From positions 1-21,709 of the IMG/VR virus record IMGVR_UViG_3300044638_007605: 21,709 nucleotides of DNA. The stretch is one strand, 5' to 3'. Positions 1 through 6,424 of the stretch are shown here, piece after piece. Source of the DNA: a virus. The translations under genes and the position numbers were made by a program. The notes beneath the pieces were generated by a model that had not been told where the DNA came from, ran no database searches, and saw nothing but the letters and a program-made list of their open reading frames with translations. Numbering within the stretch: position 1 is the first letter of the stretch; every line of letters starts with the position of its first letter.

Positions 1-94
1 GTGAAATAAGCGATGATCTAGAAATAATAGAAAAGAAATTAGAAGAAGAATTATTAAATTCTAACGAAGAAAAAGAAATAGAAGAACGTTTTAA

Positions 95-107
95 TATAAA
101 TAAAGTT
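95..107 (+). promoter_or_regulatory. T4-late-type promoter box TATAAATA, 5 bases before ATG
   Basis: The octamer TATAAATA at 95-102 matches the T4 late promoter -10 element exactly. It is followed by 5 bases and then the ATG at 108. In T4 late promoters transcription starts about 6 bases past this box, which here falls on the start codon, so the mRNA would have no leader. No Shine-Dalgarno sequence is present. Caution: in AT-rich DNA one octamer can occur by chance, and the frame upstream of it is open. The same spacing recurs at 6412-6424. Confidence 0.55.
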
Positions 108-524
108 ATGACACAGTTTGATTCGTATGTTAAAAAAATAATGACAGAAGGTTTAGGAAATATGGGACAAGGAGGTTTGTCTAATAGAGGTCCAGCCGTT
201 ACCCAAAATAATAATTCATCTTCAACAACAGTGAATCGTTCAACAACATCCTCACAAGCCAATTCTGCTAACAAAAACAATTCTGCACTTGATGTTGGTG
301 CATATTTCAAAAATCAATCAACTGATTGGGATCGTGAAATGAAAATGCCGGAATTCCAAAATGCCGTAGCAGCACACTATGATAACATGATGTTAGATCC
401 AAAAACTCCGCCACAAGAGCGAAATGATTTAATGATGAAAATTCAGAAAACTCCTGCTCTTCAAAAATATTTCCAGAATAGAACAAACCAACAAGCAAAC
501 TTAGGAGGACCAATTAATGTCTAA
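108..524 (+). CDS. Putative capsid-targeted internal protein with Asn/Ser-rich linker
   Basis: 138 aa, function not recognised. The N-terminus (F4, Y7, I11, then E14) has the spacing of an amphipathic leader ending in Glu, like the capsid-targeting sequences of T4 internal proteins that the gp21 protease removes after Glu. Residues about 15-60 are a low-complexity Gly/Asn/Ser/Thr linker, and about 62-125 look like a small helical domain (Trp74, many Met/Gln). I chose the ATG at 108 because of the TATAAATA box just before it and because the leader begins there. However, this frame stays open upstream to the window edge (35 codons, Glu/Lys-rich and coiled-coil-like), so the protein could be longer. 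The next gene starts within this one's last codons (517) and has a strong Shine-Dalgarno sequence. Confidence 0.6.
   Translation: MTQFDSYVKKIMTEGLGNMGQGGLSNRGPAVTQNNNSSSTTVNRSTTSSQANSANKNNSALDVGAYFKNQSTDWDREMKMPEFQNAVAAHYDNMMLDPKTPPQERNDLMMKIQKTPALQKYFQNRTNQQANLGGPINV
503..508 (+). promoter_or_regulatory. Shine-Dalgarno AGGAGG for the gene at 517
   Basis: A canonical AGGAGG lies 8 bases before the ATG at 517, inside the end of the preceding gene. It is the clearest Shine-Dalgarno site I found in the window and contrasts with the many starts here that have none. Confidence 0.85.
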
Positions 525-1191
525 TTTTGATTTATATATTTCTAAATTATTTCTGGAAGCAGAAAATCCAGAAGAAGATCAATCACAAAATCAGGAAGCG
601 CCCGCTAACACACAAGAATCGCCTCCAGACGAGGGTGTTCCTCCAGAAGGTGAAATGCCCCCAGAAGAATTAGCCCCTGCTGAAATCGTTCCTCCAGAAG
701 AATTAGAACTTGCTAAACTTGCAGTTCGCGCAATTTACTTTAATACTTCCAGTAAAGATGTTCATAACTTGAAAATGAAAGTCGGAGATCAGTTAATTCC
801 TTTTGAAAAAATTCCTGATTATTTTGAAAAAACTAAAAAAATACTTCCTATTTTAGGATTTGTAGAATGGGCAATGGATCGTTATGAAGGAGTTAGTTCA
901 AAATGGACGGAACAACCAGAATTTAAAGGGCAAAGTATTATTGAGAAAATTAAAAGTATGAATTCAGATTTGCCTGAAGAACAAAAACTAGACAATGGTA
1001 AAAGAGTTTACTGGACGAGAATTATATTAAACTGCTTGCTAAGAGGAAGTAGTAATTTTAATCTTAATATTTCAGATATAAATGAGAAAAATATAAAAGA
1101 AGTATTTCGATTAATGAAGCAAGAATTTGGTCGGGATACACGCGGCTTGCTAGGAAGCGAAGTTGATTCAACTGGTCCGGGAACTTTTTGA
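517..1191 (+). CDS. Putative capsid-targeted protein with acidic Pro/Glu repeat region
   Basis: 224 aa, function not recognised. The N-terminus (F4, Y7, L11, F12, ending in Glu14) resembles the leader of the preceding protein and T4-type capsid-targeting sequences, with a possible prohead-protease cut after Glu14. Residues about 16-65 are acidic and low in complexity, with repeated PPE/PPEE units; the underlying DNA repeats cctccaga-like units. From about residue 66 a compact, mostly helical domain follows (Trp108, Trp121 and Trp156 region). The start is fixed by AGGAGG at 503-508. The gene overlaps the previous stop by 8 bases, so the two are probably co-transcribed. A scaffold-associated or internal head protein is plausible, but only the leader supports it. 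Confidence 0.65.
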   Translation: MSNFDLYISKLFLEAENPEEDQSQNQEAPANTQESPPDEGVPPEGEMPPEELAPAEIVPPEELELAKLAVRAIYFNTSSKDVHNLKMKVGDQLIPFEKIPDYFEKTKKILPILGFVEWAMDRYEGVSSKWTEQPEFKGQSIIEKIKSMNSDLPEEQKLDNGKRVYWTRIILNCLLRGSSNFNLNISDINEKNIKEVFRLMKQEFGRDTRGLLGSEVDSTGPGTF

Positions 1192-1230
1192 TTGACTGGA
1201 TTCTAGTGGTAGTGTAGATTAAATATAGTC
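1192..1230 (+). promoter_or_regulatory. Promoter with near-leaderless start for the HTH-phosphoesterase gene
   Basis: TTGACT (1192-1197), a 17-base spacer and TAGATT (1215-1220) put the predicted start at about 1227, only 3-4 bases before the ATG at 1231. An alternative reading is a late-type box: ATTAAATA at 1218-1225 matches TATAAATA at 6 of 8 positions and has the same 5-base gap to ATG as the boxes at 95 and 6412. There is no Shine-Dalgarno sequence in either case. Confidence 0.5.
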
Positions 1231-2514
1231 ATGACATTAACCAAAAAGAATAAACATTATGAGTATGATTTAGCAAAAGATGAATACACTTTTTTCACAG
1301 CTAAGAAGTTTGGTTCTGATTTGGTTTTTACAAATAGTTGCATTAATCAAATAATAAAATTATATTCAAAGTTCTCCGGAAATTTAACTTCCACAGAAAT
1401 AGGAAATAAACTAGGAATATCATCCAAAGTAATTCAGCACATTTTGAGAGTCATGCACATAACACATGACTCTCTTTCTTTTACAGACGAATATATAAAT
1501 TCCAAACCCGCAGAAGAAGTTGTTTCTGAAACTTTGGAATTTAAAAAGACGAAAATTGTAGAAAAACTTGAAAAGGTAGAATTTAATAAAATTAAAGAAA
1601 ATGCCGAAAAATGGGAATTATTTGAACATAATTATAAGAATGTAATAGACAGTTTTCTCCAAAATTGGACACCTCCAAAATATTTTGCTCCTACTCTTAG
1701 TAAAGAACAAAAAGAATCAGATCAGGAATTAATTGTTGGTTGTTCGGATTGGCATTATGGATTAATTGCAGATGAACGCTATTTATATGCGCAAAAAGAA
1801 TGGAATATTAGCGCAACTGAAAAAACGGTCGAAGATTATTCAAATCAACTGGTTTCTCATATAAAAGAAAATTCATACAAAAGAATTACATTGGCATTTC
1901 TTGGAGATTTAATTCATGGATTGGACGGATTAACTGATAAAGGTACAAAATTAGAAGCGCACCCAATTCAAGAAGCACAATTAGAAACTGCAATGAATTC
2001 GTCTTTGAAATTTATTCAGAACTTATTAACAGTTCATAATAACGTAAGAGTTTTGGCAGTTCCCGGAAATCATTCTAGTTTTGGAGATTATTTCTTATTG
2101 AAAATGCTTTCGTTAATTTTCCAAAATGATCATCGCATAACTTTTGAAATTACGAATAAAAGATTTTTAACTTTTAATGTTGGTCAAAACTTGTTCCTTT
2201 TGGACCACGGTTATTCAGCAGTTACAAAAAGTCGTTTGCCTGCACCCGGTTCTGGTCGAGAAAACTATATAAACAATTTGTTTATGACTAAACCAGAACA
2301 AATGCAAAATGCAAAAAGATTATACTATATTAGTGCAGATCAGCATCACATGGAAAGTTCTGAGTTAACTAATGTGGAGCATTATATGTTTTCTACATTA
2401 GTTGGAGGATGCCGTTATGCAGATAATTCTGGATATAAATCTCGCCCTCGCCAAAGTGCATTAGTAGTCACCGAAAAAGGAGTCACGCAATTTTTACATT
2501 TCTTCTTTGATTAA
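1231..2514 (+). CDS. HTH-containing calcineurin-like metallophosphoesterase
   Basis: 427 aa. The C-terminal half is a metallophosphoesterase of the calcineurin/SbcD-Mre11 superfamily, with the metal-binding blocks in order: D173-W-H175, G224-D226 with H229, G279-N-H281, D325-H326 and a D370-Q-H-H373 block. The N-terminal part (about 35-80) contains a helix-turn-helix-like stretch (TSTEIGNKLGISSKVIQHIL), followed by a charged helical linker (about 95-145). The family hydrolyses phosphodiesters or phosphomonoesters with two metal ions; the substrate here is unknown. The HTH could position the enzyme on DNA or make it autoregulatory (inference). The next gene's ATG follows the stop after a single base (2516), so coupled translation is likely. 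A 10-bp hairpin lies inside the gene at 1446-1474. Confidence 0.8.
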   Translation: MTLTKKNKHYEYDLAKDEYTFFTAKKFGSDLVFTNSCINQIIKLYSKFSGNLTSTEIGNKLGISSKVIQHILRVMHITHDSLSFTDEYINSKPAEEVVSETLEFKKTKIVEKLEKVEFNKIKENAEKWELFEHNYKNVIDSFLQNWTPPKYFAPTLSKEQKESDQELIVGCSDWHYGLIADERYLYAQKEWNISATEKTVEDYSNQLVSHIKENSYKRITLAFLGDLIHGLDGLTDKGTKLEAHPIQEAQLETAMNSSLKFIQNLLTVHNNVRVLAVPGNHSSFGDYFLLKMLSLIFQNDHRITFEITNKRFLTFNVGQNLFLLDHGYSAVTKSRLPAPGSGRENYINNLFMTKPEQMQNAKRLYYISADQHHMESSELTNVEHYMFSTLVGGCRYADNSGYKSRPRQSALVVTEKGVTQFLHFFFD

Positions 2515-2515
2515 T

Positions 2516-3067
2516 ATGGAATTCTCGGATCTTTATAAAATGCTTTTAGGAGAAATGAGTGAGCCTTGGGATTCTTATGTTAATCCTATAACTACTGTTC
2601 AAAATAAATGGCAAGAATATAAACATGATTCTAAACAAATAGTTCCGTTCAAAACAATGTATGGGACAGAAATAGATGTATTTTTATATGATAAAGAAAA
2701 ATTGAAAAGGCTTTTCTTTATAACAAATGACGTTCCGAGAGGAAATGTAGATTTTTATCTTTTAAAAGATGGCGGAATACAAATATATGAAACAATTAAA
2801 GGTGTGCCTTATGAATTTCACATGTCAGATGTTTTTAAAAATTATTTATTATTGAATTTTTCTTATATATTATCTTCTACTTTTCATACAAAAGAAGGAT
2901 TCCATTTATACAAAAGATTAGCAAAAGATTCAGATATAAAATTGACTGTAGTGGATACTGATAAAGGAACGGAAATAATTTTAAATTCACCAGATGAATT
3001 AGATAATTATTATGGTACAGGCAAACGGAATTTTGTTTATAAAATATCTAAAAATAAGTTTACATAG
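2516..3067 (+). CDS. Putative capsid-targeted protein, unknown function
   Basis: 183 aa, not recognised. I start at the ATG at 2516 rather than the in-frame TTG at 2507, because the latter would overlap the upstream gene and mask an N-terminal leader (F3, L6, Y7, L10, L11, ending L-G-E13). That L-x-E matches the T4 gp21 prohead-protease cleavage rule best of the five leaders in this window. The body is rich in aromatic and charged residues with alternating beta/alpha character and no recognisable catalytic motif. There is no Shine-Dalgarno sequence; the start lies one base after the previous stop, suggesting translational coupling. It ends where the promoter for the gene at 3093 begins. Confidence 0.65.
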   Translation: MEFSDLYKMLLGEMSEPWDSYVNPITTVQNKWQEYKHDSKQIVPFKTMYGTEIDVFLYDKEKLKRLFFITNDVPRGNVDFYLLKDGGIQIYETIKGVPYEFHMSDVFKNYLLLNFSYILSSTFHTKEGFHLYKRLAKDSDIKLTVVDTDKGTEIILNSPDELDNYYGTGKRNFVYKISKNKFT

Positions 3068-3092
3068 ATTAGAACAATAGTATAATGAAGTT
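3059..3092 (+). promoter_or_regulatory. Sigma-70-like promoter, predicted leaderless start
   Basis: TTTACA (3059-3064), 16-base spacer, perfect TATAAT (3081-3086), then 6 bases to the ATG at 3093. With the usual 7-base step from the end of the -10 box, transcription starts exactly on the A of ATG. The -35 box overlaps the end of the preceding gene. No Shine-Dalgarno sequence fits in the remaining space. Confidence 0.7.
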
Positions 3093-3299
3093 ATGCAATA
3101 TTTAGCTGTTTTTAAAAGTCGGGAAAAATTTGTAGATCAGTACGGAGAATTAAATTATTTCCTATTTACAGAAGGAATTTCCTCAATTTCGGATGATAAA
3201 GCAGTTTTATATGCCGAAGATAAAGCCGATAATTATAACTATGATTTATTACATGTTCATAATACATCAAACAATAAACAAATTCAACTCGCATTATGA
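3093..3299 (+). CDS. Small protein of unknown function
   Basis: 68 aa, acidic and aromatic-rich, no recognised family. It is supported as a real gene by its own near-consensus promoter ending 6 bases upstream and by the 4-base ATGA overlap with the following oxygenase gene, which suggests the two are co-translated. The sequence reads like a compact alpha/beta mini-domain with an N-terminal strand (LAVFKS) and no membrane segment or Cys pair. Confidence 0.65.
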   Translation: MQYLAVFKSREKFVDQYGELNYFLFTEGISSISDDKAVLYAEDKADNYNYDLLHVHNTSNNKQIQLAL

Positions 3300-3775
3300 T
3301 AACACTTATTCCAAATTTTATTAGAAATGTAGATGATATAATGATCTATATAAAACTGCATGATCATTTATTTCAGCCCCGAGAAAACGAAGATAAACAT
3401 GAAAGTTTAATTCCGGGAATTTTTTCAAAGTTTAAAACTTTGAAAGATAACCAAATGAGTGAAGATTTGAAAAATTGTATTTTTGAGAATTCTGATTTTC
3501 CACAGGAATTAAAAGATTGCTATTCATTTATTCAAATTCAAAGATATGATCCGGGAGATTATATTTCGCCTCATCGGGATGCATATATTGTGAGAAAAAT
3601 CCATTTGATTACATTAACTGATTCGGAAGTTGATGGTTTGGTTTGTGAAGACCAAAATCATAATTTGGTTAAAGTTTTTGATAAAGCAGGTCAATATATA
3701 GATTTTCCTTATGATTCAGTTCATTGGGTATGTCCGGTAAAATATCAAAGATATTCTTTGGTAGTGGCAGAATAG
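3296..3775 (+). CDS. 2-oxoglutarate/Fe(II)-dependent oxygenase
   Basis: 159 aa. The double-stranded beta-helix signature is visible: H93-x-D95 (in PHRDAY), distal H143 (in SVHWV) and R152 (in QRYSLVV), i.e. the two-His-one-carboxylate iron site plus the Arg that binds 2-oxoglutarate. Such enzymes hydroxylate proteins, nucleic acids or small molecules using O2 and 2-oxoglutarate; small prolyl-hydroxylase-like members are common in T4-like aquatic phages, mostly with unknown substrates. The ATG overlaps the preceding TGA by 4 bases, so expression is probably coupled to the gene at 3093. The substrate cannot be inferred from context. Confidence 0.8.
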   Translation: MITLIPNFIRNVDDIMIYIKLHDHLFQPRENEDKHESLIPGIFSKFKTLKDNQMSEDLKNCIFENSDFPQELKDCYSFIQIQRYDPGDYISPHRDAYIVRKIHLITLTDSEVDGLVCEDQNHNLVKVFDKAGQYIDFPYDSVHWVCPVKYQRYSLVVAE

Positions 3776-3778
3776 TAG

Positions 3779-3814
3779 TTGCGAAACATGATGGAGTGTG
3801 GTATATTTTGCCAT
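3779..3814 (+). promoter_or_regulatory. Promoter that fixes the start of the large vWA gene
   Basis: TTGCGA (3779-3784), 17-base spacer, TATATT (3802-3807), 7 bases, ATG at 3815. The predicted transcription start is at 3814-3815. This argues that the longer reading from the TTG at 3779 is not used, because that codon is the -35 box. The site lies directly after the oxygenase stop codon. Confidence 0.55.
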
Positions 3815-5830
3815 ATGAAAATCGTAATTCCTAAAAATAATACCGAAAGTAAAGCTCCATCAAATTACTATTTTATTACGGATCTCAGCGGGTCAATGTA
3901 TTCTGCGCAAAAACAATTGCGGGAAACCCTCAAAGCTGCAAAAGATTTGATTTCTCAAGGAGACACTTTTAGCCTTGCATATTTCTCCAGCTATGGTGAC
4001 TTTAATTGGATTTGCAAAGGTTCCACAATTTCTTCAAAAGGTTTGGACAAAATCATTGAGGACAATATTTATGTTCGTGGACTCACTTGCTTTACCCAAG
4101 TTTTGGAAAGTTTGAAGACTGTAGTCAAGGATGTCGAAACACTTAGTCAAAATTCTGACAATGTTCTTTATTTCTTGACGGATGGTTATCCAAATGATCA
4201 TTCACCAACCCATGAAGTATTGAGTTTGAGTAAAGAACTCCGAGATAAGTTCACGCAAAAGAGAATCGTTGGTTATTCATCATATTATAACCGTTCTCTT
4301 CTTATTGAAATGGCAGAGAATATTGGAGGAGTTTTTAACCATATTTCTGATTTTACCGAAATGAAAAAGAGTGCATCTGATATGATTTCCAATAAGAAAA
4401 CAGTTGTTTCTGTTAAACTTCCCCAATCTTTTGATTTGGTTTGGCAAGTAACAGACTCTGATATCCTCCCACTAGAAGTCAAAGCTGATAACACGGTTAG
4501 TGCATTGGCAACGAAAAAGGAGAGCGAACTATTTGCAGTAAATTATAATGAATTGAATACACTTCCAGCAGAACAATTGAATAATCCTACATTTGTTTAT
4601 TCTTTGGCACAAATTCTTTCTCAGAAGAATAAGGCTAATCTTGGTGTTCTAGTCCTTAGAAAGGCAGGAGATAATGTTTCTGCAAAGAAACTTCAAAAGG
4701 CATTTACTGTTTTGCAAAAAGGTCAAGCAGAAAACTTCTTGAAGGAAAAAGCAACCAGTCTTTCTGCGGTAGAAAAATCCGATCAAAATACTGGCATGAC
4801 TCTTACCGAATTCTTAAAGAATATCAAAAAGGATATTGGTAAAGTTACCATTGACTTGCATAATTCTCAATACAAGTCTATTTCCCGAAAAGGAAATGAC
4901 ACTAGTAAAATAGAATTCGAAACCAGTGTTGCTCCTGCAAAGATTGTGAATATTGTTGGCAACGAGAATCGTGCAAATATTAGTTTCCTCACAGTTCGTG
5001 AAGGAAAGATTAAAACTATTCTTGACGAAGATTTGAAAAATCGAGTACTAGAATTTAATGCTAGGTCCACAACTCCGATTATTCTTCCAATTGAAAGCAC
5101 TACATATCGAAATTATGCATTTGTGGCAAATGGTGATTTCAACTTTGGAAATATTGTTCTTCATAACGAGAATACGGATAAAGTGATCAATCTTGTTCCG
5201 AATGACGTTATTGATCTTTTTGACGAAGAACAGAAAGACCTTTCCATACAAACTTTCTCCAATTTGTATAAAGCTCTGATTTCTGAAAAAGCTCATGCGA
5301 GTGTTCTTCGAATGTATATCAAGGCACATGCAACCCAAAAACATTCTGTTGACAAGCGAGTAGAACTCTATGGTACTGAAGGTGCTGCACTGTTGGAAGA
5401 AATGGGACTGGACTATGCTATGCGTTATTCTCCAAAAAGCGAATACAAGAGTAAGGATGAGAATGCAGACTTTATCCCATTTGTAGAATTGACCGCTCAA
5501 TTAAAGGGCGCAAGTAAGATTACTGCAAGCGAAAGCTATAAGAAGTATCTTGCCAATGGCAAACAAAATCCCGGCGATGTTATTTGTTGGCCGCTCTTCA
5601 AGAAGTATGACGAACAATTGAATAATCTGGGTAAAGAAACCTTTGTAGAGTTTTGCCAGAAAACTTTGGAAGGGGTCGAAGATACTGTCGAACTTCTTGC
5701 ACAAAAAATCTCGTCACAAAAGTTCTATATGATGGTTACTAATTCATGGTTTACCGATATTGATAAATCCGAGAAATTCGAATACAATGATTTGGTATTC
5801 AAGATTTCAGAAGTTAATGAATATCTGTAA
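3815..5830 (+). CDS. Large von Willebrand factor A (vWA) domain protein
   Basis: 671 aa from the ATG at 3815, chosen because the promoter at 3779-3807 covers the longer reading. Residues about 15-190 form a vWA domain with an intact metal-ion-dependent adhesion site: D23-L-S-G-S-M28, a conserved Thr near 91, and FLTDG at about 120-124. The remaining ~480 residues are unrecognised; they are alternately beta-rich and charged and include segments about 260-330 that look helical. vWA domains mediate metal-dependent protein-protein contacts and often sit in chaperone or ATPase assemblies; the partner here is unknown. Base composition differs from neighbours: 5281-5340 is 40% G+C against 17% for 2821-2880. 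A strong terminator-like hairpin follows the stop. A second, smaller vWA gene lies at 9936. Confidence 0.8.
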   Translation: MKIVIPKNNTESKAPSNYYFITDLSGSMYSAQKQLRETLKAAKDLISQGDTFSLAYFSSYGDFNWICKGSTISSKGLDKIIEDNIYVRGLTCFTQVLESLKTVVKDVETLSQNSDNVLYFLTDGYPNDHSPTHEVLSLSKELRDKFTQKRIVGYSSYYNRSLLIEMAENIGGVFNHISDFTEMKKSASDMISNKKTVVSVKLPQSFDLVWQVTDSDILPLEVKADNTVSALATKKESELFAVNYNELNTLPAEQLNNPTFVYSLAQILSQKNKANLGVLVLRKAGDNVSAKKLQKAFTVLQKGQAENFLKEKATSLSAVEKSDQNTGMTLTEFLKNIKKDIGKVTIDLHNSQYKSISRKGNDTSKIEFETSVAPAKIVNIVGNENRANISFLTVREGKIKTILDEDLKNRVLEFNARSTTPIILPIESTTYRNYAFVANGDFNFGNIVLHNENTDKVINLVPNDVIDLFDEEQKDLSIQTFSNLYKALISEKAHASVLRMYIKAHATQKHSVDKRVELYGTEGAALLEEMGLDYAMRYSPKSEYKSKDENADFIPFVELTAQLKGASKITASESYKKYLANGKQNPGDVICWPLFKKYDEQLNNLGKETFVEFCQKTLEGVEDTVELLAQKISSQKFYMMVTNSWFTDIDKSEKFEYNDLVFKISEVNEYL

Positions 5831-5836
5831 TAATAC

Positions 5837-5864
5837 TTGAAAAGTTAAAAGAATAGGCTAAAAT
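5837..5864 (+). promoter_or_regulatory. Possible promoter for the gene at 5895
   Basis: TTGAAA (5837-5842), 16-base spacer, TAAAAT (5859-5864). The predicted start is near 5871, inside the left arm of the hairpin at 5862-5894, which would give a leader of about 24 bases with most of the hairpin removed. This is a weak call in AT-rich DNA, but without it the gene downstream of the hairpin has no evident transcription source other than read-through. Confidence 0.35.
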
Positions 5865-5894
5865 AAAGGGAGGACCAAAAATCCTCCCTTTATT
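5862..5894 (+). terminator. Terminator-like hairpin abutting the next start codon
   Basis: Perfect 13-bp stem: AATAAAGGGAGGA (5862-5874) pairs with 5882-5894 across a 7-base loop. The GC-rich core GGGAGGA/TCCTCCC is followed by TTTATTAT, the shape of an intrinsic terminator for the vWA gene that ends at 5830. The right arm touches the ATG at 5895, and the left arm holds a GGGAGG that would be sequestered. It may therefore terminate, or also control, the downstream gene. Confidence 0.7.
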
Positions 5895-6398
5895 ATGTCC
5901 GAAAATAATTTCTTTTTATATGCATTATTTAATCTTTCTACTAGAAAGTTCACAACTTTTACATTTGATGTTTCTATGTTTCCAGAAACATTATTACAGA
6001 AAATGCTTATTAAAAAATATTCTTTTAGTGAGTTGGGTTTAACTGATAATAAAATAAATTTGAACCGATTTAAGTGGGAAGGAGACTACGATTCAGGAAG
6101 ATTAATTGATATTGTAACAGAAAAGAAATCAATTGTTTCTGAGAGAGAAGTAGATGTAAAATATAGCAGTATCTTTTTTGGAAAATATAATAATGATTTA
6201 AATACTATTTTGTATGAAATTATATTAAACTTAGACATGAAAACGGAAAATGGTAAAGAAATGCAGAATTTTTTAAAAACATTATTAGAAAAGAAAAAAC
6301 AAGATATAGAATATTACAAGTCATCAAATCTTCATATATTTGAATCAAATGAAGATGTTATAAAACGCCAAAGAGATGCATTTAGTTCAACCAAATAA
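5895..6398 (+). CDS. Protein of unknown function
   Basis: 167 aa, no recognised motif. The N-terminal third is rich in Phe and Leu with beta-like character, and the C-terminal third (about 110-167) is strongly charged and probably helical. The start at 5895 is the first ATG after a perfect hairpin; no usable Shine-Dalgarno sequence is accessible. It lies between the vWA gene and the leader-bearing lysozyme gene. The lysozyme gene's late-type box is just downstream of the stop, so the two may be transcribed separately. Confidence 0.65.
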   Translation: MSENNFFLYALFNLSTRKFTTFTFDVSMFPETLLQKMLIKKYSFSELGLTDNKINLNRFKWEGDYDSGRLIDIVTEKKSIVSEREVDVKYSSIFFGKYNNDLNTILYEIILNLDMKTENGKEMQNFLKTLLEKKKQDIEYYKSSNLHIFESNEDVIKRQRDAFSSTK

Positions 6399-6411
6399 AA
6401 TAACAATATAG

Positions 6412-6424
6412 AATAAATATCTAT
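6412..6424 (+). promoter_or_regulatory. T4-late-type box AATAAATA, 5 bases before ATG
   Basis: AATAAATA (6412-6419) matches TATAAATA at 7 of 8 positions and is separated from the ATG at 6425 by exactly 5 bases, the same geometry as at 95-107. Late expression would suit a virion-packaged enzyme. No Shine-Dalgarno sequence is present. Confidence 0.45.

Noticed and set aside
590-710. Repeats coding for PPEE units as a possible mobile or regulatory repeat
   Set aside because: Irregular, in frame, and simply a low-complexity acidic Pro-rich linker.
3423-3445. 11-bp palindrome (TTTCAAAGTTT-A-AAACTTTGAAA) in the oxygenase gene
   Set aside because: Made almost only of A/T pairs with a 1-base centre; stems of this length are expected about once by chance in AT-rich sequence of this size.
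4867-5704. Several minus-strand open frames opposite the vWA gene
   Set aside because: They lie fully inside a long gene with clear domain motifs, lack starts with promoters, and have unlikely composition; shadows of the real gene.
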